From an uncultured Christensenellaceae bacterium (GTDB lineage Bacteria; Bacillota; Clostridia; Christensenellales; UMGS416), in NCBI GenBank assembly GCA_944376795.1, contig CALWDW010000024.1, positions 1 through 59,836 on the forward strand: DNA of 59,836 bases, given 5' to 3'. The translations under genes were made by a program, and so were the position numbers. Under the pieces are notes generated by a model. That model saw only the letters and a program-made list of their open reading frames with translations, did not search any database and was not told where the DNA came from. Positions 42,590 through 51,814 of the stretch are shown piece after piece (position 1 is the first letter of the stretch; each line of letters opens with the position of its first letter).

Positions 42590-44953
42590 TCAGGAAGCAG
42601 ACTCCACTTCATCCATAATGCGGCGGAAATAAGGAATGATCCGCAGGAGCCGGGCGATTAGCCAGGTGGCAGGAAGGCTGGCCAGCCCCAGCAGAAGAAA
42701 GACGTGCAGGGAAGTACCGGTCAGCGTGCCCAGGCTGAGCAGCGGCTTGAAGCAAAGGATGCATACCGCAAAGGCTCCGGCCATCAGGAGCCACAGCGCC
42801 GCCCGCAGAGGATTGAGAGGGCAGCAGATCCACAGAAGCTGCAGCAGCCAGGCAACGCCGGAAAGATATACGCAAAGGGTATTGATTTCTACTTCACTCC
42901 AGCCGTACTGGTTTCCCAAGAGATTGGCGGCGATGGTGGCGATGACGATGACCAGCGCCGTAGGTGCGGCGCGGTAAAGCACCTGGGGGAGGAAATCTCC
43001 GCGGATCCGGTTCCGGTTGGGCTCCAAGGCCAGGATAAAGGCGGGGATTCCTTCACACAGCACGCCCAGCAGGGTGAGCTGAATAGGAATGAAGGGGTAG
43101 GGCATTCCAATGAGCAGCGTGAGGAAGGACAGCAGAAAGGAGAAAATGGTCTTCACTAAAAAGAGGGAGGCGGTGCGGGTGATGTTATTGACCACCCGGC
43201 GTCCCTCCATGACCACCTGGGGCAGGCTGGAGAAGGAAGAATTGAGCAGCACCAGCTGGGAAACCTGGCGGGCCGCATCGCTGCCCGAAGCCATGGCAAT
43301 GGAGCAGTCGGCATCCTTGAGGGCCAGGACGTCGTTGACGCCGTCCCCGGTCATGGCTACGGTGTGGCCCTCCTTCTGCAGGGCGCGCACCAAGAGTCGT
43401 TTCTGTTTGGGGGTTACCCGGCCAAAGATGTGGTGGCTTTCGGCCGCTTGGGCCAGCGCCGCATCGTCCAGAGCAGAGGCATCCACAAAGCTTTCATATC
43501 CCGTAAAGCCTACTTTTTCGGCAATGCGGGAGAGGGTAAGGGGATTGTCGCCGGAGATGATCTTCAGCTGGACGCCCTGCTCCCGGAAGAAAGCCAGGGT
43601 TTCGGCTGCGTCCGAGCGGATCGGATCGGCCAGGATCAGCACGGCACAAGGGACCAGATCCTGGGGAAGTCCCCCTTCAATGGGGCGAGGGCTGTGCGCC
43701 GCGAGGATCACCCGGGCGCCATCCTCCATGGCCGCGTGCGCTTCCTGAGGCAGACGCGGTACGCAGCCGGGGCAGAGAATCTCCGGCGCACCCACTGCCA
43801 GCGTGCCCAAGCCAACGATGGTGGCAGCGGAATACTTCCGCTCAGAGGAGAAGGGGATCCGGGCTGTAAAGGCATGCTCGGTCCGGGCGGGGAAGTGTTC
43901 CCGAATCGCCAGGAAGGTGGCGTTGTTGTCCTCCATAGCCTGCACAAAGCAGCCTATCATTTCCTCCAGGGGGGCAGGAAGCTCGGCCTCCTCCAGGGGA
44001 ATGCACGCGGAGACCATCATCTTTCCCTCGGTGATGGTGCCGGTTTTATCCAGACACAAGGTATCGACCCGGGAAAGGGTTTCGATACAGAAGAGCTCCT
44101 GAACCAGGGTCTTCTTTTGGGCGAGCTTGAGTACGCCCACTACCAGCGATATGCTGGTCAGAAGCACCAGGCCCTTGGGGAGCATCCCCAGAAGGGCTGC
44201 CGAGGTGGAGACCACGGCACTGGATACGGTGTCATGAAGCATATACCGGGCGTGGAGGAAGAGGAAGACTCCCAGGGGGACAATGAAATAGCTGGTGAAG
44301 CGCACCACCTTGTTGAGGGATTCCATCAGGGTGGAATGGAGTTTTTTGTGCTTTTGGGCCTCCAGCGCGATCTGGGTAGCGTAATTGTCCGCGCCTACGT
44401 GCTCAACCTGGGCGTAGGCCCGGCCGCTGATGACGTAGCTTCCCGACAGGAGATGGTCCCCGGGGCGCTTGATAATGGGATCGGATTCGCCGGTGAGCAG
44501 GGACTCGTTGACCTCCAGTTCTCCCTGCGAAACTACGCTGTCGGCGCATACCTGGCGGCCGGAGACAAGCAGGGTCATATCGTCCAACACCAGCGCCTCC
44601 ACTGGGATTTCTGCCTGTTTGCCGTCCCGAACCACCATAGCCCGGGGCATGGAGATCACCGAGAGCTTCTCAACGGCACGTTTGGAGCGAATCTCCTGGA
44701 TGATGCCGATGAGCACGTTGGCAATGATCACCACCATGAAGGTCAGGTTCTTATACGCGCCCACCCAGAGGATGAGCAGGGCGATCACAAGATTAAAGAG
44801 GTTAAAGAGTGTTAGGACATTGTCTTTGATAATATCTTTGGTGGATTTGGTATTCCGCAGTGGAAGATCATTGACCTTTCCCTGACGGATACGCTCCTCC
44901 ACTTGGGCTTGGGTGAGTCCCTTGGGGGAAGATGAAGCTGGTGTGGTGAGCAT
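42590..44953 (-). CDS. P-type cation-transporting ATPase
   Basis: I place the start at 44953, giving 787 residues. The frame stays open much further upstream but loses family resemblance. Motifs: TGES (154-157), the phosphorylation site CLDKTGTITEG with D302, KIISGDNPLTLSRIAEKVG, and the hinge TGDGVNDVLALKDADCSIAM. Membrane segment 4 reads MLPKGLVLLT (PKGL at 259-262), where calcium pumps usually have PEGL. The overall sequence resembles the CtpE/Exp7-like group of P-type ATPases, some of which move calcium. The ion is not certain. No SD is clear. Confidence 0.9.
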   Translation of the reverse strand: MLTTPASSSPKGLTQAQVEERIRQGKVNDLPLRNTKSTKDIIKDNVLTLFNLFNLVIALLILWVGAYKNLTFMVVIIANVLIGIIQEIRSKRAVEKLSVISMPRAMVVRDGKQAEIPVEALVLDDMTLLVSGRQVCADSVVSQGELEVNESLLTGESDPIIKRPGDHLLSGSYVISGRAYAQVEHVGADNYATQIALEAQKHKKLHSTLMESLNKVVRFTSYFIVPLGVFLFLHARYMLHDTVSSAVVSTSAALLGMLPKGLVLLTSISLVVGVLKLAQKKTLVQELFCIETLSRVDTLCLDKTGTITEGKMMVSACIPLEEAELPAPLEEMIGCFVQAMEDNNATFLAIREHFPARTEHAFTARIPFSSERKYSAATIVGLGTLAVGAPEILCPGCVPRLPQEAHAAMEDGARVILAAHSPRPIEGGLPQDLVPCAVLILADPIRSDAAETLAFFREQGVQLKIISGDNPLTLSRIAEKVGFTGYESFVDASALDDAALAQAAESHHIFGRVTPKQKRLLVRALQKEGHTVAMTGDGVNDVLALKDADCSIAMASGSDAARQVSQLVLLNSSFSSLPQVVMEGRRVVNNITRTASLFLVKTIFSFLLSFLTLLIGMPYPFIPIQLTLLGVLCEGIPAFILALEPNRNRIRGDFLPQVLYRAAPTALVIVIATIAANLLGNQYGWSEVEINTLCVYLSGVAWLLQLLWICCPLNPLRAALWLLMAGAFAVCILCFKPLLSLGTLTGTSLHVFLLLGLASLPATWLIARLLRIIPYFRRIMDEVESAS

Positions 44954-45265
44954 GGGCGGTTTGACCCTTTCTGTATTGTCCGCGGTGGCGGCTGGGAGTA
45001 GGACGATGAAGAGAATATCGTAGGTTCCGTATGCAAACCTACAAACATATCTTGCTAAGTATATCATGTTTGCAGACGCGGCGCCAGGGCGGGTCGTTTT
45101 CCTGGTGGGAAAAATTGTAAACAATTTGTAAGAAGCGCAGGCCTGCCCGGATGGAAGGATGGGAATGCGGCGGCACGGCGGTTCGTCTTGTAGACGCAAA
45201 TCCATTTTTGGGGTATAATACCGGAAAAGACGGATGCGACAGCATCCACCGTGAGGAGAGAGCGA
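44954..45265. promoter_or_regulatory. 312-base divergent intergenic region with AT-rich inverted repeats
   Basis: It separates the minus-strand ATPase gene from plus-strand rbgA. TGCAAAC (45033-45039) and GTTTGCA (45067-45073) form an inverted repeat, with inner CAAACAT (45043-45049) and ATGTTTG (45065-45071). A palindrome AAATTGT-aa-ACAATTT lies at 45111-45126. These could be operators for the ATPase gene. No small gene is supported. Confidence 0.4.
45191..45219 (+). promoter_or_regulatory. Promoter of the rbgA operon
   Basis: TAGACG (45191-45196) and TATAAT (45214-45219) at 17-base spacing. Confidence 0.6.
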
Positions 45266-46135
45266 TTGAATATACAGTGGTATCCCGGCCACATGACCAA
45301 GGCCCGGCGCATGATCGAGGAAAAGCTTCCTGTGGTAGATATTGTGATGGAGGTGGTGGACGCCAGAGCGCCCCAGGCTTCCCGCAATCCTGCCTTCGAT
45401 GATCTGTTTGCGGGCAAGGAGCGGGTCGTGATTTTGAATAAGGCAGACCTGGCGGAAAAGGAAGCCACCCGCGCCTGGATGGCTTGGTATCGGGAGCACG
45501 GCTGGTATGCCATGGAGGCCGTCGCCACCCAGAGCCGGACCCGGAAGGAGGTCATGGCCTTTGTGGAGCGCGCCATGCGTCCGCGGCTGCAGGCCGTCCT
45601 GGAGAAGAAGGGCGTCCGCAAGGTCACCCGCGCCATGATGGTGGGCATACCCAATGTGGGCAAGTCGGCGTTGATCAACTGCCTGGCTGGGGGCGGGTCG
45701 GCCAAGGTGGGCAACCAGCCAGGCGTTACCCGGGGAGCTCAGCTGATCCGCATTACCCCGTACCTGGAGCTTCTGGATACGCCGGGCATTCTCTGGCCGC
45801 GTTTTGACGACCAGGGCTTGGCCCGCCATCTTGCCTATACCGGCGCGGTGAAGGATCAGGTGATGGACACAGAGGAACTGGCCTGCCTCTTCCTAGAAGA
45901 GGTGGAGGCCCGCTGGCCAGAGGCTGTCTCCCGGCGCTATGGTGTCCCGGCTTCCGCTCCCGGCCCGCAGCGGGGTTACCGGATGCTGGAGGCCATCGCC
46001 CGGAAGCGGGGGATTCTGGCCGGGGGGGGCCTCCCTGACTGCGAACGGGCCGCCGCTATGGTGCTTACCGAGTACCGCGCGGGGAAGCTGGGGCCCATGA
46101 CATGGGAGTGTGCGGGAGAGTATGATGGACGATAG
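45266..46135 (+). CDS. rbgA: Ribosome biogenesis GTPase RbgA (YlqF)
   Basis: I chose the TTG at 45266 because it gives the family start MNIQWYPGHMTKA and has GAGGAGAG 6 bases upstream. A GTG at 45251 is also possible. The 289-residue protein has circularly permuted GTPase motifs: G4 NKAD (58-61) precedes G1 GIPNVGKS (127-134), followed by G3 DTPG. The C-terminal ANTAR-like RNA-binding region follows. RbgA is needed for late 50S assembly. Its 3' end overlaps rnhB. Confidence 0.96.
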   Translation: MNIQWYPGHMTKARRMIEEKLPVVDIVMEVVDARAPQASRNPAFDDLFAGKERVVILNKADLAEKEATRAWMAWYREHGWYAMEAVATQSRTRKEVMAFVERAMRPRLQAVLEKKGVRKVTRAMMVGIPNVGKSALINCLAGGGSAKVGNQPGVTRGAQLIRITPYLELLDTPGILWPRFDDQGLARHLAYTGAVKDQVMDTEELACLFLEEVEARWPEAVSRRYGVPASAPGPQRGYRMLEAIARKRGILAGGGLPDCERAAAMVLTEYRAGKLGPMTWECAGEYDGR

Positions 46136-46751
46136 GCTGAAACTGGAAAGGGAACTGACCAAGGAAGGTTTCCGTCGGATTGCAGGAATCGATGAAGCGG
46201 GCCGCGGGCCCCTGGCAGGGCCGGTGGTGGCGGCGTGCGTCATGATGGATATCCAGAACCCCATTCCGGGGGTGCGCGATTCCAAAAAGATCGCCTCGGC
46301 CAAAAGGGCTGCCTTGGCCCAGAGGATCCGAGAGGAAGCGATTGCCTGGGGAATCGGTATCGTGTCACCGGAGATCATTGACCGGATCAACATCCGCCAA
46401 GCCACCCTCCTGGCGATGACCCGCGCCCTGGAGGAGATGGGAGAAAAGCCGGATTATATTCTGATTGACGGCGTGGACGTGCTGCCGGCGGATGCCGGCA
46501 TCCCCCGGGACCGCATGGGCAGCATTGTGGGCGGCGACGATATCAGCTACCTGGTGGCTGCCGCGTCAATCCTGGCCAAGGAAACCCGGGACGGTATTAT
46601 GCGGGAGCTGGACGCCGCCTATCCCCAGTACGGCTTTGCCAAGCACAAGGGATACGGTACTGCGGCCCACCGGGAGGCTATCCTGCGCCTGGGCCCCAGC
46701 CCTGTGCACCGGGTAAGCTTTCTGCGCAAGCTGACCGGCCGGCATGGATAG
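46125..46751 (+). CDS. rnhB: Ribonuclease HII
   Basis: This 208-residue protein starts at 46125 behind GGGAGAG. An ATG one codon earlier is in the same frame. Catalytic D23 and E24 lie in GIDEAGRGPLAGPVVAA. IPRDRMGSIVGGDDISYLVAAASILAKETRD and KHKGYGTAAH follow. It removes ribonucleotides from DNA. The start overlaps rbgA by 11 bases and the end overlaps yraN by 8. Confidence 0.97.
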   Translation: MDDRLKLERELTKEGFRRIAGIDEAGRGPLAGPVVAACVMMDIQNPIPGVRDSKKIASAKRAALAQRIREEAIAWGIGIVSPEIIDRINIRQATLLAMTRALEEMGEKPDYILIDGVDVLPADAGIPRDRMGSIVGGDDISYLVAAASILAKETRDGIMRELDAAYPQYGFAKHKGYGTAAHREAILRLGPSPVHRVSFLRKLTGRHG

Positions 46752-47127
46752 CCGCCGCGATCTGGGCTTCCGCGGCGAAGAGGCTGCGGCACGGTTCCTG
46801 GAGGCCGGCGGCTACGAGATCCTGGCGCGCAATGTGCGGCTGGGACGCTGCGAGCTGGATATTGTGGCACGGGATGGCGCCCGCTTGGTTTTTGTGGAGG
46901 TAAAGACCCGATCGGGGGAGGGCTATGGGCGGCCCGCCGAGGCGGTGACGCCGGCCAAGCAGCGCCGCATTGTGCAGGCGGCTTTGCTTTTTCTGCAGCA
47001 GGAAGGCCTTCAGCCTGCGGAGCTCCGTTTTGACGTAGTGGAGGTGCGCTGGCGCCGGGACGGCGCCGCCCTTCTGACCCATATTCCCCATGCCTTTGAC
47101 GGTGCGGGAAGCAATTTATTCTACTGA
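46744..47127 (+). CDS. yraN: YraN/UPF0102 family nuclease-like protein
   Basis: This 127-residue protein has a restriction-endonuclease-like core: RGEEAAARFLEAGGYEIL, then RLGRCELDIVARDGARLVFVEVKTRSG with the E-x(n)-E-x-K residues. The family is widespread and poorly characterised. The rnhB-yraN pair is conserved in Firmicutes. It is followed after 6 bases by the large glycosyltransferase gene. Confidence 0.93.
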   Translation: MDSRRDLGFRGEEAAARFLEAGGYEILARNVRLGRCELDIVARDGARLVFVEVKTRSGEGYGRPAEAVTPAKQRRIVQAALLFLQQEGLQPAELRFDVVEVRWRRDGAALLTHIPHAFDGAGSNLFY

Positions 47128-47133
47128 GGTATC

Positions 47134-50100
47134 ATGATGAAAAAAGCGCGAAACGCAGTGATTCTGCTGCTGGTATTGCTGGTTGGAATGCTGGCAGGCT
47201 GCCAGAAGCAGACGGAGGCGAAGCTGGAAACCGGCGTGAACCTCCTGGCCAACAGCAGCCTGTCGCAGCTGACTGACGGCCTGCCCGATGGCTGGCAGAC
47301 CAGCGCGTATGTTCCTGATGATTGGTGTACCCTTTACTCCGTTGAGGAGGAAGGAGGGGAGAGAATTCTCCGCATCGAGAACATAGGCAGCAATGACGCA
47401 CGCTTTACCCAGACGTTGTTGGTGGATCCCGACAGCTTTTACCGCTTCAGTGGGCGGATCCGTGCCGCGGGCATTGAGAGCGGCGCGGGAGCTAACCTGT
47501 CCTTTGAAGATACCTTCGTCAATACGGAGCCCCTGTACGATACCGGCGGAGAGTGGGTGGATGTGGAGATCTACGCCCAGACCGGGGCCGACCAGACCGA
47601 ACTGACCTTGTACGTCCGGCTGGGCGGATATGGCGGCGAGTCCACGGGCGTGGCGGAGTTTACCGGCCTCTCCTTTGAAAAGCTGGACGCCCTGCCTGAA
47701 GGGGTTGAGGCGTATTCGGTGGTGCCCCAATCCAGCCAGGCGGATGATTCCCAGGATAATAGCCGAACCCAATACCTGGGGCTGATCGTGCTGATAACGG
47801 CGGCCTATGTCATTGCCCTCTTTTACTTAGGCGGGCGGATGCTGCCCGAAAAGGCGCCGCTGTCCGCCCGGGAGGAGCAGGGCGTGGTTCGCAGAGCCTG
47901 GTGGATCGTCCTGCTCACGGCGCTAGGGGTTCGGATACTGCTGGCCATGCTGATCCAGGGCTATCCCAATGACATTGCCTGCTGGATGGGCTGGTCGGGA
48001 CGCTTGGCTGATGAAGGTCCGTGGAATTTTTACACGTCGGGAGAGTTTGCCGACTATCCCCCGGGATACATGCTGGTGCTCTGGCTGATTGGGGGCATCC
48101 GCAACCTTCTGGGACTGCCCTATGAGCATCCGCTGTTCCTGTTGCTGGTCAAACTTCCTGCAATTGTCAGTGATTTGGTGATTGCCTGGCTTCTGACAAA
48201 GCTGGCGCGCCGTGAGGGATGGGGACAGGAGGCCGGTATCCTGGCGGCTGCGGTCTGGCTGTTCAATCCGGTCGTGCTGATTGATTCCTCGGCCTGGGGG
48301 CAGATCGACGCCTTCTTTACCCTGATTGCCCTGGGATATCTGTGGATGCTCTATCGCAAAAAGATCCCCTGGGCCTCGCTGCTGCTGGTGGTGGGGACAC
48401 TGGTGAAGCCCCAGATGCTGATGCTGGCTCCGGCGCTTCCGGCGGTGTGGATCCTGCGGATCCGGGAGGACGGCATCAAAGCCGCGTTGGTGGACGTAGC
48501 CGTTTCCCTGGGCCTGGGTCTGGCGGCGCTGGTGGTGATTGCCGCGCCCTTTACCCCGGGGCAGAGCTGGGATTGGATTTTCCACAAGTATATTGATACC
48601 ATGGGCTCTTATCCCTACGCGTCGGTGAACGCCGCCAACCTGATGACGCTGCTGGGCGGACTGTGGGTGGAGGATACCACCGTGGTTGCCGGCATCAGCT
48701 ACAAGACGCTGGGCTGGATCGGGATTGCATTGAGCTTGGCATATTTCTTCTTCCTGGTTCTGCGGGATCGCGACCGGCGCAATCTTTTCCTGTATACGGC
48801 GGTGATGCTCTCGGGGATCTATACCTTCGGCGTCAATATGCACGAAAGGTACATGTTTCCGGTATTGGTGCTGCTGCTGGTGGCCTATATCCTGACCAAG
48901 CGGCGCAGCACCCTGTGGCTGCTCCTGTCCTCCAGCGTGGTGCAGTCCTTGAATATCGGTCTGGTACTGGCCAACCAGTACTTGCCCCCGAGCGGATGGG
49001 TACTTACTCTTCTGTCGGTGCTGTCGGTGATCAACGGGGTTTTGATCCTGGTGGAAGGCGGACTGGTTGCCTTCGGCATACCCGACAAGGTAGGCTTTCC
49101 CAAGCTGGAAGACAGCGGGGATCGGCGGCATAGGATTGTGGTGCGGGAAGAACCCGCTGCCGAGCCTGGCGAGATCCAGCCCCGCGGTGTGGGCATGACA
49201 AAAAAGGACTGGCTGTGGGCGGGCATTATTACCGTGGTGTATGCTGCGGTGGCCTTGGTTTACCTGGGCTCCACCTCTGCGCCCCAGACAGACTGGATTG
49301 CCCAGACTCCCGGTGAATCGGTGGTATTGGACCTGGGAGAAGGGCATGCCCCGGTGCATGAACTGATGATTTACCGCGGGCTGGCCAATGACGGCGCCAC
49401 CCTGACCATCAGCATTTCTGCGGACGGCAGCTCTTGGGAAGAACTCCAGAGTGTGGTTCTGGACGAGAGTGACGGCGGCGGTGACGTATTCAAGTGGCAT
49501 AGCTACGACACCTATATCGAGGCAAGATATATCCAGCTGACCATGACCATACCGGCAATGCGGATTGGGGAGATCGTGCTGCGGGACGAGATCGGGGACA
49601 CGCTGACGATTCAAAGCGTTGCGGGAGACACCCTGGAGCGGGAGGACGGCCCGGCCAATGCTTTTGATGAGCAGGATACCGTTCCGGAGTATCCTGGATT
49701 CTATAGCGGGACCTATTTTGACGAGATCTACCACGCCCGGACGGCTTGGGAGCATGTAGAGGGTATCACCGATGTGTATGAGTGGACCCATCCGCCCCTG
49801 GGGAAGATCATCATCGGCATCGGGATCCGCCTATTTGGCATGACGCCCTTTGGCTGGCGGATCATGGGAACGGTATTCGGCATCCTGATGCTGCCCTTGA
49901 TGTATATGCTGGGTAAGGCCGTTTTCCGTAGGAGCCGCTATGCAGTGATTGCTACGCTGCTGATGGCGCTGGACTTTATGCACTTCACCCAGACCCGTAT
50001 TGCGACTATTGACGTATACGCGGTGTTCTGGATTATGGGGATGTACTACTTCATGCTGCGGTATGTGCTGCTGGATCACAGCCGGGCGCCTTTGGGCAAG

Positions 50101-50949
50101 CAGCTTCTGTGGCTGGGCCTGTCCGGGCTCTTCTTCGGCCTGGGTGCGGCCAGCAAGTGGACCTGCCTCTATGCTGGCGCGGGCCTGGCGGTGATGTTCT
50201 TCTGGACATTGATCCGCCGGATCTGCCAGGGGCGGCGGGCTGCCAGGGACATCCCCGAGGAAGCGCGCCGCGCCATGCGAAAGGAAGGGCTTCGCAAGCT
50301 GGCCATTACCGGCCTATGGTGCGTACTGGTCTTCCTGTGCATACCGGCGGTGATCTACTGCCTCTCCTATATGCCCTATATGCCGGGAGGGAAATTCGAC
50401 CTGCAGGTGGTCATTGATAACCAGATCCGGATGTACAACTACCACAGTACCTTAGTGGACGATCACTTCTTTAAGTCGCCCTGGTACCAGTGGCCAGTGA
50501 TCTGGAAGCCCATGTGGTATTATAAGAACGATTCCCTGCCTGCCGGCTGGATGGGATCTATCGCTGCCTTTGGCAATCCGGCCGTCTGGTGGATGGGCAC
50601 GGCGGCCATGATCTACCTGGCAGTTCGCATCATCCGGCAGAAATCCATGAGCAAAACTTCATGGTTTATCCTGCTGGGCTTCCTGGCACAGTATCTGCCC
50701 TGGGTGCTGGTGCCCCGGAGCATGTTCATCTACCACTACTTTACGGCCACGCCCTTCTTCATTTTGGCAATCGTGGTGATGATTTCCCGGTGGGAGAGAA
50801 ACCCTGCCCATAGAAAGTGGACCTATCTGTACCTGGGAATTGCGGCGCTCCTCTTTGTTGCCTTCTATCCGGTGCTCTCGGGGATGCCTATACCCAGCGC
50901 GTATGGCAAGCTGCTGCGCTGGCTGCCTACCTGGTACTTTACTTACTAG
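47134..50949 (+). CDS. Double GT-C glycosyltransferase with carbohydrate-binding-like modules
   Basis: This is a 1271-residue protein. The N-terminus has a lipoprotein-like signal (LLVGMLAGC, Cys23). A jelly-roll module (about 30-190) precedes a first multi-membrane GT-C unit (about 210-670) with NDIACWMGWSGRL and DYPPGYMLVLWL. After a loop comes an F5/8-like module (about 720-840), then a PMT (GT39-like) unit (about 850-1271) with FDEIYHARTAW, THPPLGKIIIG and DFMHFTQTRIATIDVY. PMT enzymes use lipid-linked sugars to modify exported proteins or wall polymers. Two such units in one chain is unusual. The start ATG ATG at 47134/47137 has no strong SD and probably depends on yraN. Confidence 0.85.
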   Translation: MMKKARNAVILLLVLLVGMLAGCQKQTEAKLETGVNLLANSSLSQLTDGLPDGWQTSAYVPDDWCTLYSVEEEGGERILRIENIGSNDARFTQTLLVDPDSFYRFSGRIRAAGIESGAGANLSFEDTFVNTEPLYDTGGEWVDVEIYAQTGADQTELTLYVRLGGYGGESTGVAEFTGLSFEKLDALPEGVEAYSVVPQSSQADDSQDNSRTQYLGLIVLITAAYVIALFYLGGRMLPEKAPLSAREEQGVVRRAWWIVLLTALGVRILLAMLIQGYPNDIACWMGWSGRLADEGPWNFYTSGEFADYPPGYMLVLWLIGGIRNLLGLPYEHPLFLLLVKLPAIVSDLVIAWLLTKLARREGWGQEAGILAAAVWLFNPVVLIDSSAWGQIDAFFTLIALGYLWMLYRKKIPWASLLLVVGTLVKPQMLMLAPALPAVWILRIREDGIKAALVDVAVSLGLGLAALVVIAAPFTPGQSWDWIFHKYIDTMGSYPYASVNAANLMTLLGGLWVEDTTVVAGISYKTLGWIGIALSLAYFFFLVLRDRDRRNLFLYTAVMLSGIYTFGVNMHERYMFPVLVLLLVAYILTKRRSTLWLLLSSSVVQSLNIGLVLANQYLPPSGWVLTLLSVLSVINGVLILVEGGLVAFGIPDKVGFPKLEDSGDRRHRIVVREEPAAEPGEIQPRGVGMTKKDWLWAGIITVVYAAVALVYLGSTSAPQTDWIAQTPGESVVLDLGEGHAPVHELMIYRGLANDGATLTISISADGSSWEELQSVVLDESDGGGDVFKWHSYDTYIEARYIQLTMTIPAMRIGEIVLRDEIGDTLTIQSVAGDTLEREDGPANAFDEQDTVPEYPGFYSGTYFDEIYHARTAWEHVEGITDVYEWTHPPLGKIIIGIGIRLFGMTPFGWRIMGTVFGILMLPLMYMLGKAVFRRSRYAVIATLLMALDFMHFTQTRIATIDVYAVFWIMGMYYFMLRYVLLDHSRAPLGKQLLWLGLSGLFFGLGAASKWTCLYAGAGLAVMFFWTLIRRICQGRRAARDIPEEARRAMRKEGLRKLAITGLWCVLVFLCIPAVIYCLSYMPYMPGGKFDLQVVIDNQIRMYNYHSTLVDDHFFKSPWYQWPVIWKPMWYYKNDSLPAGWMGSIAAFGNPAVWWMGTAAMIYLAVRIIRQKSMSKTSWFILLGFLAQYLPWVLVPRSMFIYHYFTATPFFILAIVVMISRWERNPAHRKWTYLYLGIAALLFVAFYPVLSGMPIPSAYGKLLRWLPTWYFTY

Positions 50950-50988
50950 GCCTGGCTCTGGGGACCGGGACTGGAGAGGAGGAAGAAC

Positions 50989-51783
50989 ATGCTGTCTATC
51001 TTTTTTGATCACCTGGGGGAGGATCCGCAGCTTGTCGCTGCAGCCCGGGAAGCCGGGCTTGAGGCGGTGGATTGCTCGGTAGACGACCTCCGCCGGCGGC
51101 CCGCGCCCGAGATGCGGCGCTTCCTGGAGGAATGCGGACTGGCCTGCGGGGCGGTCTTTGGGCTGGCGGAGCTCTCCTCAGAGGAGAATGCGGCCTTTGC
51201 GGAGGGATTGCGCACGGCCCGGGGTATGCTGGAGGACGCCGTGGTTCTCCAGGCGGGAACGGTAATGCTGGTGCCTGGATATGCAGCTTCCCCGCAGGAC
51301 AAGCCCCGGGCGGCCCGACGGATGGCCGAAGGGCTTCGGATTTTGGCGGGCGAAGCGCGGGAGAAAGGGATTACGCTCTCCATTGAGAATTTCTCCCAGG
51401 TGCGTACGCCCTACGCCACGCCGCAGGAGGTGGCAGACCTGTTGGATGCGGTCCCCGGACTTGATTATACCCTGGATACGGGAAATTTCCGCTGCCGGGG
51501 GATCGAGCTCTTGGAGGCTATGGAGCTCCTTTTGCCCCGAGTTTCCCGGGTGCACAGCAAGGATTGGGGATTGGTGCCACGGGGTACCGCGGGGATCCCC
51601 GCCGCCGATGGCGTGACGCTGTACGGTGCGGCGCTGGGGGAAGGAATCCTGCCCCTGGATGCCGCGTGCCGCAGGCTGCGGGAGCGGGGGTATACCGGGG
51701 ACTGGGTGGTGGAGATGAACAATATGCGGATTACCCGGCAGGATGTTGTCCGTTCGGTGGCCTATATGAAGGAACGGATCTGA
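50989..51783 (+). CDS. Sugar phosphate isomerase/epimerase
   Basis: This is a 264-residue TIM barrel of the AP endonuclease 2 superfamily with GGAGAGGAGG upstream. Visible motifs are REAGLEAVDCSVDD, TLSIENFSQVRTPYATPQE with a metal-binding Glu, LDYTLDTGNFRCRG, RVHSKDWG and GDWVVEMNN. It is a paralog of the gene at 27368-28234, about 24 residues shorter. The substrate is unknown. Confidence 0.85.
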   Translation: MLSIFFDHLGEDPQLVAAAREAGLEAVDCSVDDLRRRPAPEMRRFLEECGLACGAVFGLAELSSEENAAFAEGLRTARGMLEDAVVLQAGTVMLVPGYAASPQDKPRAARRMAEGLRILAGEAREKGITLSIENFSQVRTPYATPQEVADLLDAVPGLDYTLDTGNFRCRGIELLEAMELLLPRVSRVHSKDWGLVPRGTAGIPAADGVTLYGAALGEGILPLDAACRRLRERGYTGDWVVEMNNMRITRQDVVRSVAYMKERI

Positions 51784-51814
51784 CCGGAGGCTGCGCGAGA
51801 GAGGGGGAACGGGA

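Noticed and set aside
47923..49791. 622-codon minus-strand frame inside the double glycosyltransferase gene
   Set aside because: Antisense of a clearly supported membrane protein. Composition is rich in His and Gln with no recognisable motif.
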